A DNA stretch of 42,888 nucleotides, taken from Micrococcales bacterium. GTDB lineage: Bacteria > Actinomycetota > Actinomycetes > Actinomycetales > Cellulomonadaceae. The position numbers and the translations under genes are program-made. Within the stretch, counting starts at the first letter, position 1. Each line of letters starts with the position of its first letter. Below the pieces are notes generated by a model. It was not told the origin of the DNA. It did no database searches and saw only the letters and a list, made by a program, of their open reading frames with translations. The stretch spans positions 1 through 42,888 of the forward strand of contig JACXUT010000006.1 of the NCBI GenBank assembly GCA_014763765.1. Direction: 5' to 3'. Below, one piece after another: positions 1-7,880 of this stretch.

Positions 1-183
1 GACGCCGCCGAGCAGCGACCCGACCGGGCCGGCCGGCGGGGCCTCCTCGGCGGAGGCGGCGGGCGCGAGGGCGATCATCGCCGTGCCGGCGAGCGTCAGC
101 CCGCCCGCGGCGAAGAGCCCGCGGCGGAGCCACCGGGACGCGACGGAGCGCACCTGCGGTGCACAGCGCGGTCGCGTCGACAT
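1..183 (-). CDS. Secreted protein, N-terminal part only (cut by window edge)
   Basis: Only the first 61 codons are inside the window. Translation gives a Sec-type signal peptide: a basic start (RPRC, then RSVASRWLRR), a hydrophobic stretch around residues 22-42, and a likely cleavage after an A-S-A motif near residue 46. An Ala/Pro/Glu-rich segment follows, ending in GSLLGGV at the edge. The ATG at 181-183 is supported by a purine-rich Shine-Dalgarno (AGGGGGGGAG) about five bases upstream. A promoter is visible at 250-278. The mature domain lies outside the window, so function cannot be assigned. Confidence 0.65.
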   Translation of the reverse strand, partial: MSTRPRCAPQVRSVASRWLRRGLFAAGGLTLAGTAMIALAPAASAEEAPPAGPVGSLLGGV

Positions 184-249
184 GGCGACTCCCCCCCTGA
201 AGCCTCCGGCGTGGGCCGCACCGTCATCGGTGTGGCCCGGACCACATCG

Positions 250-278
250 ACGCTAGGCACGCCCGTGGGGGGCGGCAA
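250..278 (-). promoter_or_regulatory. Promoter of the secreted-protein gene
   Basis: On the minus strand TTGCCG (278-273) and TAGCGT (255-250) are separated by 17 bp, which fits a housekeeping sigma-70-type promoter. The predicted start would lie near 243 and leave a leader of about 60 nt before the ATG at 183. Confidence 0.5.
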
Positions 279-373
279 CAGGAGGTTGGTCCGGTCGGGT
301 GACGCCGCGGGCCTGGCCTGCGCGGACGTCCGGGCCCGCGGGGGACGCCACGGCGGGGGCCGTGGGCCCGCGG

Positions 374-757
374 TCAGTCCCGGCGGCTGCGCGGGATGGC
401 GACGCTCAGCGCGAACGACACCACCGACACGATCAGCGCCCCGACGAACGCGTCGCCGAAGTCGTCGATCCGCAGGCCCCAGGACGTCTGCTCGGTGATC
501 CACGCGGTGAGCATGAGCATCAGCGCGTTGACCACGAGCGTGAACAGGCCGAGCGTGAGGATGTACAGCGGGATCGACAGCACGTGGACGATCGGCTTGA
601 CGATCGCGTTGACGATGCCGAAGACCAGCGCGACCGCGAGCAGCACGCCGATCTCACCGCCGGTGGTGTCCGCCCCGACGATCGAGATGCCCGGCAGCAG
701 CACCTCGGCGAGCCACAGGGCGACGCCGCTGATCAGGACGCGCAGGAGGAAGCTCAT
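374..757 (-). CDS. Phage holin family 4 (YvlD-like) membrane protein
   Basis: A 127-aa protein with four hydrophobic segments (about residues 3-25, 35-58, 60-88 and 102-120) and almost no soluble part. The pattern LxxNAIVKPIVHVLSIPLYILT followed by a long hydrophobic run is characteristic of the holin-4/YvlD superfamily. Despite the family name these are usually chromosomal proteins of unknown role, and nothing phage-like is nearby. The ATG at 755-757 has no good ribosome site. A -10-like hexamer CACGAT ends six bases upstream of it, so the transcript is probably leaderless. It is divergent from the aminotransferase gene. Confidence 0.8.
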   Translation of the reverse strand: MSFLLRVLISGVALWLAEVLLPGISIVGADTTGGEIGVLLAVALVFGIVNAIVKPIVHVLSIPLYILTLGLFTLVVNALMLMLTAWITEQTSWGLRIDDFGDAFVGALIVSVVSFALSVAIPRSRRD

Positions 758-868
758 GGGTCGATCGTGCCATCCCGCGCGGAGGTGCGGCAGGGGATCC
801 GGCCCGCGGGCGTCCCGCCCAGTGACCCGCCCGGCCGGGCGGCGGGCGTCCGGTGGCATCCTGGCGAC

Positions 869-1933
869 GTGAAGCGCGTCCCCCTGCGTCCCGCCCTCGC
901 CACGCTGCCCCCGTACGTCCCGGGCGCGCGGGTGCCGGTCGGTGCGGCGGCCTACAAGCTGTCCTCCAACGAGAACCCGTACCCGCCGCTGCCGTCGGTG
1001 GTGGCGGCGATCGCGGACGGCGCGGTGGACGTCAACCGCTACCCGGACATGTACGCCACGGAGCTGACGGAGGCCCTGGCGGGCCACCTGGGCGTCGGCG
1101 CGGACCAGGTCGTCGCGGGGTGCGGGTCGGTCGCGGTGCTCGGGCACGTCCTGGCGGCCTTCTGCGACGCGGGCGACGAGGTCGTGCACCCGTGGCGCTC
1201 GTTCGAGGCCTACCCGATCATGGTCACGCTGGCCGGGGCGACCGGCGTGCCGGTGCCCGTCTCCGCGGACGGGCGGCTCGACCTGCCCGCGATGGCCGCG
1301 GCCGTGACGGACCGCACCCGGGTGGTGCTGGTCTGCACGCCCAACAACCCGACGGGCCCGGCGGTGCACGCGGACGAGCTCGACGCGTTCCTCGCGGCGG
1401 TCCCGCGGGACGTCCTCGTGGTGCTGGACGAGGCGTACGCGGAGTTCGTCCGCGACGCGGCGTCCCCGGACGGGCTGGCGGTGCTGGCGGCGCACCCGAA
1501 CGTGGTGCTGCTGCGCACGTTCTCCAAGGCGTACGGGCTCGCGGGCCTGCGCGTCGGGTACGCGGTCGCCGACGCGCGCCTGGCCGCGGGCATCCGCTCC
1601 GCGTCGACGCCGTTCGGGGTCTCCCACCTGGCGCAGCTCGCCGCGGTGGCGTCGCTGCGCGCGTCCGGTGAGCTGCTCGACCGCGTGGACGGCATCGTGC
1701 GGGAGCGCACCCGGATGCTCGCGGGTCTGCGCGCGCACGGCTGGGACGTCCCGGACGGCCAGGCGAACTTCGTGTGGCTGGGGCTGGGCGACGACGCGGC
1801 GCGCTTCGCCGCCGAGGCGACGCGCGCCGGCGTGCTCGTGCGGCCGTTCGTGGGCGACGGCGTCCGGATCAGCGTCGGGGAGCCCGAGGCGACGGACGTG
1901 GTGCTCGAGGTCGCGGGGGAGTTCCGCCGCTGA
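869..1933 (+). CDS. Histidinol-phosphate / aromatic aminotransferase (HisC-Pat family)
   Basis: A 354-aa fold-type I PLP aminotransferase. Visible landmarks are SSNENPYPPLPSV near the N-terminus, CTPNNPTGP, the PLP-ring Asp/Tyr motif VLDEAYAEF, and the Schiff-base lysine in TFSKAYGLAGLRVGYA. Members catalyse transamination of histidinol phosphate or aromatic amino acids with 2-oxoglutarate. The gene stands alone, away from any his operon, which in actinobacteria often means the Pat-type paralog rather than the biosynthetic HisC, so no symbol is given. The GTG at 869 was chosen because CATCCT ends six bases upstream (leaderless pattern) and family homology starts immediately. Upstream in-frame codons look non-coding. 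Confidence 0.85.
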   Translation: MKRVPLRPALATLPPYVPGARVPVGAAAYKLSSNENPYPPLPSVVAAIADGAVDVNRYPDMYATELTEALAGHLGVGADQVVAGCGSVAVLGHVLAAFCDAGDEVVHPWRSFEAYPIMVTLAGATGVPVPVSADGRLDLPAMAAAVTDRTRVVLVCTPNNPTGPAVHADELDAFLAAVPRDVLVVLDEAYAEFVRDAASPDGLAVLAAHPNVVLLRTFSKAYGLAGLRVGYAVADARLAAGIRSASTPFGVSHLAQLAAVASLRASGELLDRVDGIVRERTRMLAGLRAHGWDVPDGQANFVWLGLGDDAARFAAEATRAGVLVRPFVGDGVRISVGEPEATDVVLEVAGEFRR

Positions 1934-1940
1934 CCTGCCG

Positions 1941-1968
1941 TTGCGGTCCGCCAGGGCTCGCCTATGCT
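1941..1968 (+). promoter_or_regulatory. Promoter of the phosphatase-kinase-receiver operon
   Basis: TTGCGG (1941-1946) and TATGCT (1963-1968) with a 16-bp spacer lie in the 61-bp gap between the aminotransferase stop and the GTG at 1995. The GTG is preceded by AAGGGGG. The three signalling genes therefore have their own promoter. Confidence 0.5.
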
Positions 1969-1994
1969 GCGACCAGCTCGACGAAGGGGGCCCG

Positions 1995-3230
1995 GTGACG
2001 GACAGCACGACCGCCGACGGGGCGACCCCGTCGGGGTGGCCCGGCGCCGCGCCCGACCCGGCCGACCCGGCGATCGGCGGTCCGATCGCCGTCCTGCTGG
2101 TCGAGGACGACGACGGCGACGCGCTGCTCGTCGAGGAGCACCTGGCGGACGCCGGGCTCGACGTGCGGCTGGCGCGGGCCCGCTCGCTGGACGAGGCGAC
2201 GGACCTGCTGGACGTCGACTGCGTGCTGCTGGACCTCGGCCTCCCGGACGCCGTGGGGCTCGGGGCCCTCGAGCGGCTGCTCGCGGCCGGCGCGCCGGCG
2301 GTCGTCGTGCTGACCGGGCGGACCGACACCGAGACGGGCCTGCAGGCGGTGGCCGCGGGCGCCCAGGACTACCTCGTCAAGGGCGAGGTCGACGGTGAGC
2401 TGCTCAGCCGGTCCGTCCGCTACGCCGTCCAGCGCCGGCGGCTGCAGGCGGTCGACCGCGCGCTGTACCGCAGCATGGTGCGCGCGGAGGAGACGGTGCG
2501 GTTCGAGAGCGCGCTGCTGCCGCGCCCGGCCGTGCGGGACGACGCGCTCGAGGTGCTCGTGGGCTACCGCGCGGGCCGCGACGGCGTGCTCGGCGGGGAC
2601 TTCTACGACGTCGTGGAGCGACCGGACGGCTCCGTGCTGGCCATCGTGGGCGACGTGTGCGGCCACGGCCCGGACGAGGCGGCGCTCGGCGCCGTGCTGC
2701 GCACCGCCTGGCGGACGCTGGTGCTCGCGGACGTCCCGACGGGCGGGCTGCTGCCGCTGCTGGAGCGGGTGCTCGTCTCGGAGCGGACCCGCGCCGAGGT
2801 GTTCACGACGATGTCGATGGTCGAGGTCGCGCCGGACCGCGGCTCGGTGGACCTGTACCTGGCGGGGCACCCGGTGCCGATCGTCGTCGGGGACGGGGCG
2901 TCCCGGCCGTCCGAGCTGCTGCCGACGGACCTGCGGGGGCGCGCGCTGGGCATCCCCGTCGACGGCACGTGGTCGCCGCGGCGGCTCGACCTCGGCCCGT
3001 CCTGGCGCCTCATGATGTACACGGACGGCGTGCTGGAGGCCACGGTGGGCGGCTCCCACGAGCGCATCGGCAAGGAGGGGCTGCTGGACGTGGTCGACGA
3101 CGCGGTCCGGACGGCCCCGCGCCACCAGGTGGTGCACGAGGTGCTGCACGAGGTGCGGCGCCGGCACGGCGGGGAGCTGGTGGACGACACCGCGATCGTC
3201 GTCCTCGGCTGGTCGGGGGCGCCCGCGTGA
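1995..3230 (+). CDS. Response regulator with PP2C-type (SpoIIE) serine phosphatase output
   Basis: A 411-aa cytoplasmic protein. Residues 31-145 are a receiver domain: acidic pocket Asp38-40, phospho-acceptor Asp80 in VLLDLGLPD, Thr107 and Lys129 in DYLVKGE. A helical linker follows, then a SpoIIE/RsbU-type PP2C phosphatase from about 175 to the end, with metal-binding motifs GGDFYDV (200-206), DVCGHGPDEA (220-229), MYTDGVLEA and a C-terminal DDTAIVVL. The family dephosphorylates serine on anti-anti-sigma (STAS) proteins, so phosphorylation of the receiver probably gates a partner switch; no STAS or anti-sigma gene lies in this window. The GTG start follows an AAGGGGG ribosome site. Its stop overlaps the kinase gene by 4 bp. 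Confidence 0.9.
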   Translation: MTDSTTADGATPSGWPGAAPDPADPAIGGPIAVLLVEDDDGDALLVEEHLADAGLDVRLARARSLDEATDLLDVDCVLLDLGLPDAVGLGALERLLAAGAPAVVVLTGRTDTETGLQAVAAGAQDYLVKGEVDGELLSRSVRYAVQRRRLQAVDRALYRSMVRAEETVRFESALLPRPAVRDDALEVLVGYRAGRDGVLGGDFYDVVERPDGSVLAIVGDVCGHGPDEAALGAVLRTAWRTLVLADVPTGGLLPLLERVLVSERTRAEVFTTMSMVEVAPDRGSVDLYLAGHPVPIVVGDGASRPSELLPTDLRGRALGIPVDGTWSPRRLDLGPSWRLMMYTDGVLEATVGGSHERIGKEGLLDVVDDAVRTAPRHQVVHEVLHEVRRRHGGELVDDTAIVVLGWSGAPA

Positions 3231-4801
3231 GCGCCCCGCAGGCGCCGGTGCGGACGAACGCGACGCTCCGGCGGCGGCTCGGCCGCGCGCTGGTCGCCGG
3301 CTCCGTGGTGCTCGGGCTGGTGGCGGTCGGCGCCGCGGTCGCGCTGTGGCGGATGCTGGACAGCCAGGACCTGGTGACCGACGGCTACTTCGTCGCGATC
3401 ACCGACGCGGAGTCGGCGTACACGCGCCTCGTCGACGCGGAGACGGCCGTGCGCGGCTACGCGCTGACCGGGTTCGACGGCACGCTGGAGCCGTACGAGC
3501 GGGCCTCCGGCGCCACCGCGGCGCTGCGGTCGGACGCGCGCGACCCGGCCGTGCGGGAGGCGGCGGAGGCAGCGGTCGCGGCCGCCGAGCGCTGGGACGC
3601 GGAGTTCGCCGCCCCGACGATCGAGGCCGTCGCGGCGGACGGGCCGTCGGCGGTGACGCCGGAGGAGGTCGAGCAGGGCCGCGTGCTCTTCGACGGCACG
3701 CGCGCCGCGGTCGAGGCGTACCTGGACGTGCTGCGGGAGGGTCGCGACGAGGCCGCCTCCGACCTGGCCGCCTGGACGCGCATCGTCATCGGCTCGCTGT
3801 TCGCGCTCGTCGTCGCGGGTGCCGTCGCGGGGTTCGCGCTGTGGGGCACGCTGCGCCGGTGGGTCACCGCCCCGCTCGACGCGCTCGCGTCCGACGCGCG
3901 CGTGGTGAGCGGCGGCGACCTGCACCACGAGGTGCGGACCACCGGGCCGGGCGAGATCGCGGAGCTCGCGGAGGCCGTCGAGCGGATGCGGCTGCACCTG
4001 GTGGCGCAGGTGCAGGAGGTCGAGGCGTCCCGCGCGGAGATCAGCGAGGCGCACGACCGGCTCAGCGAGCAGGCGGAGGAGCTGCGGCGGTCGAACCGCG
4101 ACCTCGAGCAGTTCGCGTACGTCGCGTCGCACGACCTGCAGGAGCCGCTGCGCAAGATCTCCTCGTTCACGCAGCTGCTGCAGAAGCGCTACGGCGGCCA
4201 GCTCGACGACCGCGCCGACCAGTACATCGCGTTCGCGGTCGACGGCGCGAAGCGGATGCAGCAGCTCATCCAGGACCTGCTGGGGTTCTCCCGGGTCGGC
4301 CGGCTCGGCGGCGAGCTGGCGGACGTGCCGCTCGAGGGCGCGCTCGCGGACGCGCTGGACAACCTCGCGGAGCTGGTGGCGGACACCGGCGCCGTGGTCG
4401 AGCACGCGGACCTGCCCGTCGTCCGCGGCGAGCGGCCGCTGCTCGTGCAGCTGCTGCAGAACCTCGTCGGCAACGCGATCAAGTTCCGCGACCCCGGGCG
4501 TCCGCCGGTGGTCCGGATCACCGCCGAGCGGGTGGGAGACTTCTGGGAGGTCGAGTGCCGGGACAACGGGATCGGCATCGACCCGCAGTACGCGGACCGC
4601 GTCTTCGTGATCTTCCAGCGGCTGCACCCCAAGGACCTGTACGAGGGGACGGGCATCGGCCTGGCCCTGTGCAAGAAGATCGTCGAGTACCACGGCGGTC
4701 GCATCTGGCTCGGTGAGCCCGACGGTCCCGGCACCAGCGTCCGCTGGACGCTGCCGGCCGCCGAGGCGTCCGCACCGGGGCCCACCGACGGAACGGAGTG
4801 A
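3227..4801 (+). CDS. CHASE3-HAMP sensor histidine kinase
   Basis: A 524-aa membrane kinase. TM1 spans about residues 21-43. An extracytoplasmic helical region of about 140 residues with [14 protein letters not shown] is typical of CHASE3. TM2 spans about 184-208, a HAMP domain about 208-262, and a coiled coil leads to HisKA. The phospho-accepting histidine is His302 in [16 protein letters not shown], the Cph1-like subtype. The ATPase domain has an N-box ([10 protein letters not shown]), G1 (DNGIGIDP) and G2 ([18 protein letters not shown]). The GTG start overlaps the preceding TGA (GTGA), implying translational coupling. The likely phosphoacceptors are the receivers encoded on either side. 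Confidence 0.92.
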   Translation: MSAPQAPVRTNATLRRRLGRALVAGSVVLGLVAVGAAVALWRMLDSQDLVTDGYFVAITDAESAYTRLVDAETAVRGYALTGFDGTLEPYERASGATAALRSDARDPAVREAAEAAVAAAERWDAEFAAPTIEAVAADGPSAVTPEEVEQGRVLFDGTRAAVEAYLDVLREGRDEAASDLAAWTRIVIGSLFALVVAGAVAGFALWGTLRRWVTAPLDALASDARVVSGGDLHHEVRTTGPGEIAELAEAVERMRLHLVAQVQEVEASRAEISEAHDRLSEQAEELRRSNRDLEQFAYVASHDLQEPLRKISSFTQLLQKRYGGQLDDRADQYIAFAVDGAKRMQQLIQDLLGFSRVGRLGGELADVPLEGALADALDNLAELVADTGAVVEHADLPVVRGERPLLVQLLQNLVGNAIKFRDPGRPPVVRITAERVGDFWEVECRDNGIGIDPQYADRVFVIFQRLHPKDLYEGTGIGLALCKKIVEYHGGRIWLGEPDGPGTSVRWTLPAAEASAPGPTDGTE

Positions 4802-5244
4802 GCGTGGCACGCACCGGCAAGGTCATCGACGTCCTGCTCGTCGAGGACGACCCGGGTGACGTCCTCATGACGCGCGAGGCGTTCGAGGACAACAAGGTCG
4901 CCAACCGGCTCGCCGTGGTGTCCGACGGCGCGAGCGCGCTGGCGTACCTGCGCAAGGAGGGCGAGCACGCCGACGCCCGCACGCCCGACCTGGTGCTGCT
5001 GGACCTCAACCTCCCCCGCATGGACGGGCGCGAGGTGCTCGAGGCGATGAAGAACGACGCGGAGCTGCGCAGCATCCCGGTGGTCGTCCTGACCACCTCG
5101 GAGGCCGAGGAGGACGTCGTGCGGTCCTACGCGCTGCACGCCAACGCGTACGTCACCAAGCCGGTGGACTTCGACCGCTTCATCGAGGTCGTCCGCCAGA
5201 TCGACGAGTTCTTCGTCGAGGTCGTGCGCCTGCCGCAGCGCTGA
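4798..5244 (+). CDS. Stand-alone response regulator, Rcp1-like
   Basis: A 148-aa single receiver domain with no output domain. It has the acidic pair Asp17/Asp18 in VEDDPGD, phospho-acceptor Asp69 in [13 protein letters not shown], Thr99/Thr100 and Lys121 in [11 protein letters not shown]. The [10 protein letters not shown]...EAFEDN signature is typical of Rcp1-type regulators partnered with Cph1-like kinases, matching the kinase just upstream. The GTG at 4798 overlaps the kinase stop. A second GTG at 4804 has better spacing from GGAG at 4795-4798 and is an equally possible start. Such receivers act as phosphate carriers or protein-protein switches. Confidence 0.9.
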   Translation: MSVARTGKVIDVLLVEDDPGDVLMTREAFEDNKVANRLAVVSDGASALAYLRKEGEHADARTPDLVLLDLNLPRMDGREVLEAMKNDAELRSIPVVVLTTSEAEEDVVRSYALHANAYVTKPVDFDRFIEVVRQIDEFFVEVVRLPQR

Positions 5245-5263
5245 CACCTCCGGCGCCCGACCC

Positions 5264-5287
5264 CTCGCCCGCACGCCCGCGGGCGAG
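5264..5287 (+). terminator. Hairpin terminator after the signalling operon
   Basis: CTCGCCCGC (5264-5272) pairs with GCGGGCGAG (5279-5287) over a 6-nt loop, 20 nt after the receiver stop. There is no U-tract, as is usual in actinobacteria. Its right arm abuts the presumed -10 element of the next gene. Confidence 0.45.
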
Positions 5288-5300
5288 CATGCTGGGCGTC

Positions 5301-5573
5301 ATGGACACCACGGACTGGCAGGACAACGAGGTCGTCGCGTGGCTGACCGGTGGCGTCGGGCTCGTCGTCGCGGTGGCCGTCTGGCTGATCTTCCTGATCG
5401 CCTACATCCGGATCATCCAGAAGGCCGGCTACTCGGGCTGGTGGATCCTCATCGGCCTCGTGCCGGTCGTGAACGTGGTGATGTTCCTCGTCTTCGCGTA
5501 CTCCCGGTGGCCGGTGCAGCGCGAGGTCGACGAGCTGCGCGCCCGCGTCGGGGGCGGCGTCTACCTGCGCTGA
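5301..5573 (+). CDS. Small two-helix membrane protein, unknown function
   Basis: A 90-aa protein with hydrophobic helices at about residues 13-38 and 47-68, joined by a short loop IIQKAGYSGWW, and a basic/acidic C-terminal tail. The KAGYSGWWxLIGLVPVVNVVM pattern recurs in small actinobacterial membrane proteins without known function. I chose ATG 5301 over ATG 5289 because CATGCT lies seven bases upstream, the spacing seen at other leaderless starts in this window, and 5289 would overlap that element. The gene stands alone between the signalling cassette and the dehydrogenase operon. Confidence 0.65.
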   Translation: MDTTDWQDNEVVAWLTGGVGLVVAVAVWLIFLIAYIRIIQKAGYSGWWILIGLVPVVNVVMFLVFAYSRWPVQREVDELRARVGGGVYLR

Positions 5574-5621
5574 GCCGCCGTCCGGGGGTTGTCGGGACCC
5601 CACAACGGGGGGCCGCCCGTC

Positions 5622-5674
5622 TTGACGCGCCCCGGGCCCTCGGACCTACGGTTGCGTAGCCTACGCTGGCGTAG
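5622..5674 (+). promoter_or_regulatory. Promoter with two tandem palindromic operators, dehydrogenase operon
   Basis: A likely -35 TTGACG (5622-5627) and -10 TACGGT (5647-5652, 19-bp spacer) precede the E1-alpha gene. Two palindromes of identical form CTACG-N4-CGTAG lie at 5646-5659 and 5661-5674, one base apart, so their centres are 15 bp apart. The first covers the -10 element and the second the expected start point. This arrangement suggests repression by a dimeric regulator, whose gene is not obvious nearby. Confidence 0.6.
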
Positions 5675-5728
5675 GTTACGACAGGCCCCCGGTCCTCCGA
5701 GGGCGCCCCCCAGGCGAAGGAGTACCGC

Positions 5729-6853
5729 GTGAGCCCCAGCGGTCCGCTCACCGACGACGGCCTGGTCCAGCTGCTGACGCCCGCGGGCGAGCGCGTGGAC
5801 CACCCCGGTTACGCACCCCGGGTCGCCCACCTCGACGCCGACGCGCTGCGCGGCCTGTACCGCGACATGGTGCTGGTCCGGCGGTTCGACACCGAGGCGA
5901 CCGCCCTGCAGCGCCAGGGGGAGCTGGGCCTGTGGGCGCAGAGCCTCGGGCAGGAGGCCGCGCAGGTCGGCTCCGGCCGGGCGCTCGCCCCGCAGGACTA
6001 CGTGTTCCCGTCGTACCGCGAGCACGGCGTCGCGCACACCCGCGGCCTCGACCTCACGCAGATCCTGCCGCTGTTCCGCGGCGTCGACCACGGCGGCTGG
6101 GACTCCGACGCCCTGCGGTTCCACCTGTACACGCTGGTCATCGGCTCGCACACGCTGCACGCCACGGGCTACGCGATGGGCGTGCAGCGCGACGGCGCGG
6201 TCGGCACCGGCGACCCCGAGCGGGACACCGCCGTCGTCACGTACTTCGGCGACGGGGCGACCTCGCAGGGCGACGTCAACGAGGCCCTGGTGTTCGCCGC
6301 CGTGAACAACGCGCCCCTCGTGCTGTTCTGCCAGAACAACCAGTGGGCGATCTCCGAGCCCACCACCCGCCAGGCGCGCGTCCCGCTCGCCGCGCGCGGC
6401 CCGGGCTTCGGCGTCCCGAGCGTGCGCGTCGACGGCAACGACGTCCTCGCCTGCTACGCCGTCACGGCCGAGGCCGCCGAGCGCGCGCGGTCCGGCGGCG
6501 GCCCCACCCTCATCGAGGCGTTCACCTACCGGATGGGCGCCCACACCACCTCCGACGACCCGTCGCGCTACCGCTCGGCGGCCGAGGAGGACTACTGGCG
6601 CCAGCGCGACCCGATCGACCGGCTCGACGCGCACCTCACGGCGACCGGGGAGCTGCCCGACGCGTTCCGCGCGGAGGTGGCGGCCGAGGCCGACGCCCTC
6701 GGCGAGCGGGTGCGCACCACGGCCCGCGCGCTCGGCCGGCCGGAGACGAGCACGATGTTCGAGCACGTCTACGCGACGCCGCACGCGGTGGTCGACGCGG
6801 AGCGTGCCTGGTTCGAGGACTACGAGGCGTCGTTCACGGGGGGTGACCGGTGA
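5729..6853 (+). CDS. 2-oxoacid dehydrogenase E1 component, alpha subunit
   Basis: A 374-aa ThDP-dependent E1-alpha subunit. The diphosphate-binding motif starts at GDGATSQGD and ends about 30 residues later at the paired asparagines of QNNQWAIS. Other hallmarks are GSGRALAPQDYVFPSYREHG and the phosphorylation-loop region YRMGAHTTSDDPSRYR. With E1-beta it decarboxylates a 2-oxoacid and reductively acylates the E2 lipoyl group. The family includes pyruvate and branched-chain enzymes. In actinobacteria such alpha/beta/E2 operons are often branched-chain (the BkdABC type of Mycobacterium), so substrate is left open. The GTG start has a strong ribosome site (GAAGGAG). The stop overlaps the next start by 4 bp. 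Confidence 0.9.
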   Translation: MSPSGPLTDDGLVQLLTPAGERVDHPGYAPRVAHLDADALRGLYRDMVLVRRFDTEATALQRQGELGLWAQSLGQEAAQVGSGRALAPQDYVFPSYREHGVAHTRGLDLTQILPLFRGVDHGGWDSDALRFHLYTLVIGSHTLHATGYAMGVQRDGAVGTGDPERDTAVVTYFGDGATSQGDVNEALVFAAVNNAPLVLFCQNNQWAISEPTTRQARVPLAARGPGFGVPSVRVDGNDVLACYAVTAEAAERARSGGGPTLIEAFTYRMGAHTTSDDPSRYRSAAEEDYWRQRDPIDRLDAHLTATGELPDAFRAEVAAEADALGERVRTTARALGRPETSTMFEHVYATPHAVVDAERAWFEDYEASFTGGDR

Positions 6854-7839
6854 GCCAGCGGATGACGTTCGCCAAGGCGATCAACACGGGGCTGCGTGCG
6901 GCCCTCGAGCGCGACCCGAAGGTCATGCTCATGGGCGAGGACATCGGCACCCTGGGCGGGGTGTTCCGGGTGACCGACGGGCTGGCGAAGGACTTCGGCA
7001 CCGACCGCGTCGTCGACACCCCGCTCGCGGAGTCCGGCATCGTCGGCACCGCGATCGGCCTCGCGCTGCGCGGGTACCGGCCGGTCTGCGAGATCCAGTT
7101 CGACGGGTTCATCTTCCCGGCGTTCGACCAGATCACGACGCAGCTGTCGAAGATGCACTACCGGTCGCGCGGGCGGCTCACCCTGCCCGTCGTGATCCGG
7201 GTGCCGTACGGCGGCGGCATCGGGGCGGTCGAGCACCACTCGGAGTCGCCCGAGGTGCTGTTCGCGCACACCGCCGGCCTCCGGGTCGTCAGCCCGTCGG
7301 ACCCGCAGGACGCGTACACGATGATCCAGCAGGCGATCGCCTCGCCGGACCCGGTGCTGTTCTTCGAGCCGAAGGGCCGCTACTGGGAGAAGGGCGACGT
7401 CGACACGGACGCCGACGCCGTCGCGGCGCCCTCGACGCTCGACGGGGCGCGCGTGCTGCGACCCGGCACCGACGTCACGCTCGTCGCCCACGGCCCGACC
7501 GTCGCCACCGCGCTCAAGGTCGCGGACGCGGCCGCCGCCGAGGGGCGGTCGGTCGAGGTCGTCGACCTGCGCGCGATCTCCCCGCTGGACGTGGGCACCG
7601 TCGTGGAGTCCGTGCGCCGCACCGGCCGCTGCGTGGTCGTGCACGAGGCCCCCGTGCTGTACGGCACCGGGGCGGAGGTCGCGGCCCGGGTCACGGAGGA
7701 GTGCTTTTACCACCTCGAGGCGCCGGTGCTCCGCGTCGGCGGGTTCCACACCCCGTACCCCGTCGCCAAGCTGGAGCACGAGTACCTGCCCGGCCTCGAC
7801 CGCGTCCTCGACGCCGTCGACCGCGTGCTCGCGCACTGA
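6850..7839 (+). CDS. 2-oxoacid dehydrogenase E1 component, beta subunit
   Basis: A 329-aa transketolase-like beta subunit of heterotetrameric E1. It begins with MTFAKAINTGLRAALERDP and has the typical GEDIGTLGGVFRVTDGL, TPLAESGIVGTAIGLA (with the conserved ThDP-activating Glu), QFDGFIFPAFDQI and C-terminal GGFHTPYPVAKLEHEYLP segments. It completes the active site at the alpha/beta interface. The GTG start overlaps the alpha stop (GTGA), so the two subunits are coupled for equal synthesis. Only 41 bp separate it from the E2 gene. Confidence 0.92.
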   Translation: MSQRMTFAKAINTGLRAALERDPKVMLMGEDIGTLGGVFRVTDGLAKDFGTDRVVDTPLAESGIVGTAIGLALRGYRPVCEIQFDGFIFPAFDQITTQLSKMHYRSRGRLTLPVVIRVPYGGGIGAVEHHSESPEVLFAHTAGLRVVSPSDPQDAYTMIQQAIASPDPVLFFEPKGRYWEKGDVDTDADAVAAPSTLDGARVLRPGTDVTLVAHGPTVATALKVADAAAAEGRSVEVVDLRAISPLDVGTVVESVRRTGRCVVVHEAPVLYGTGAEVAARVTEECFYHLEAPVLRVGGFHTPYPVAKLEHEYLPGLDRVLDAVDRVLAH

Positions 7840-7880
7840 CACCGCCCGACGTCCCACCCCCCACCCAGGGAGCAGCACCC

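Noticed and set aside
374..757. Prophage marker (holin)
   Set aside because: The holin-4/YvlD family is mostly chromosomal; no lysin, tail or integrase gene is near.
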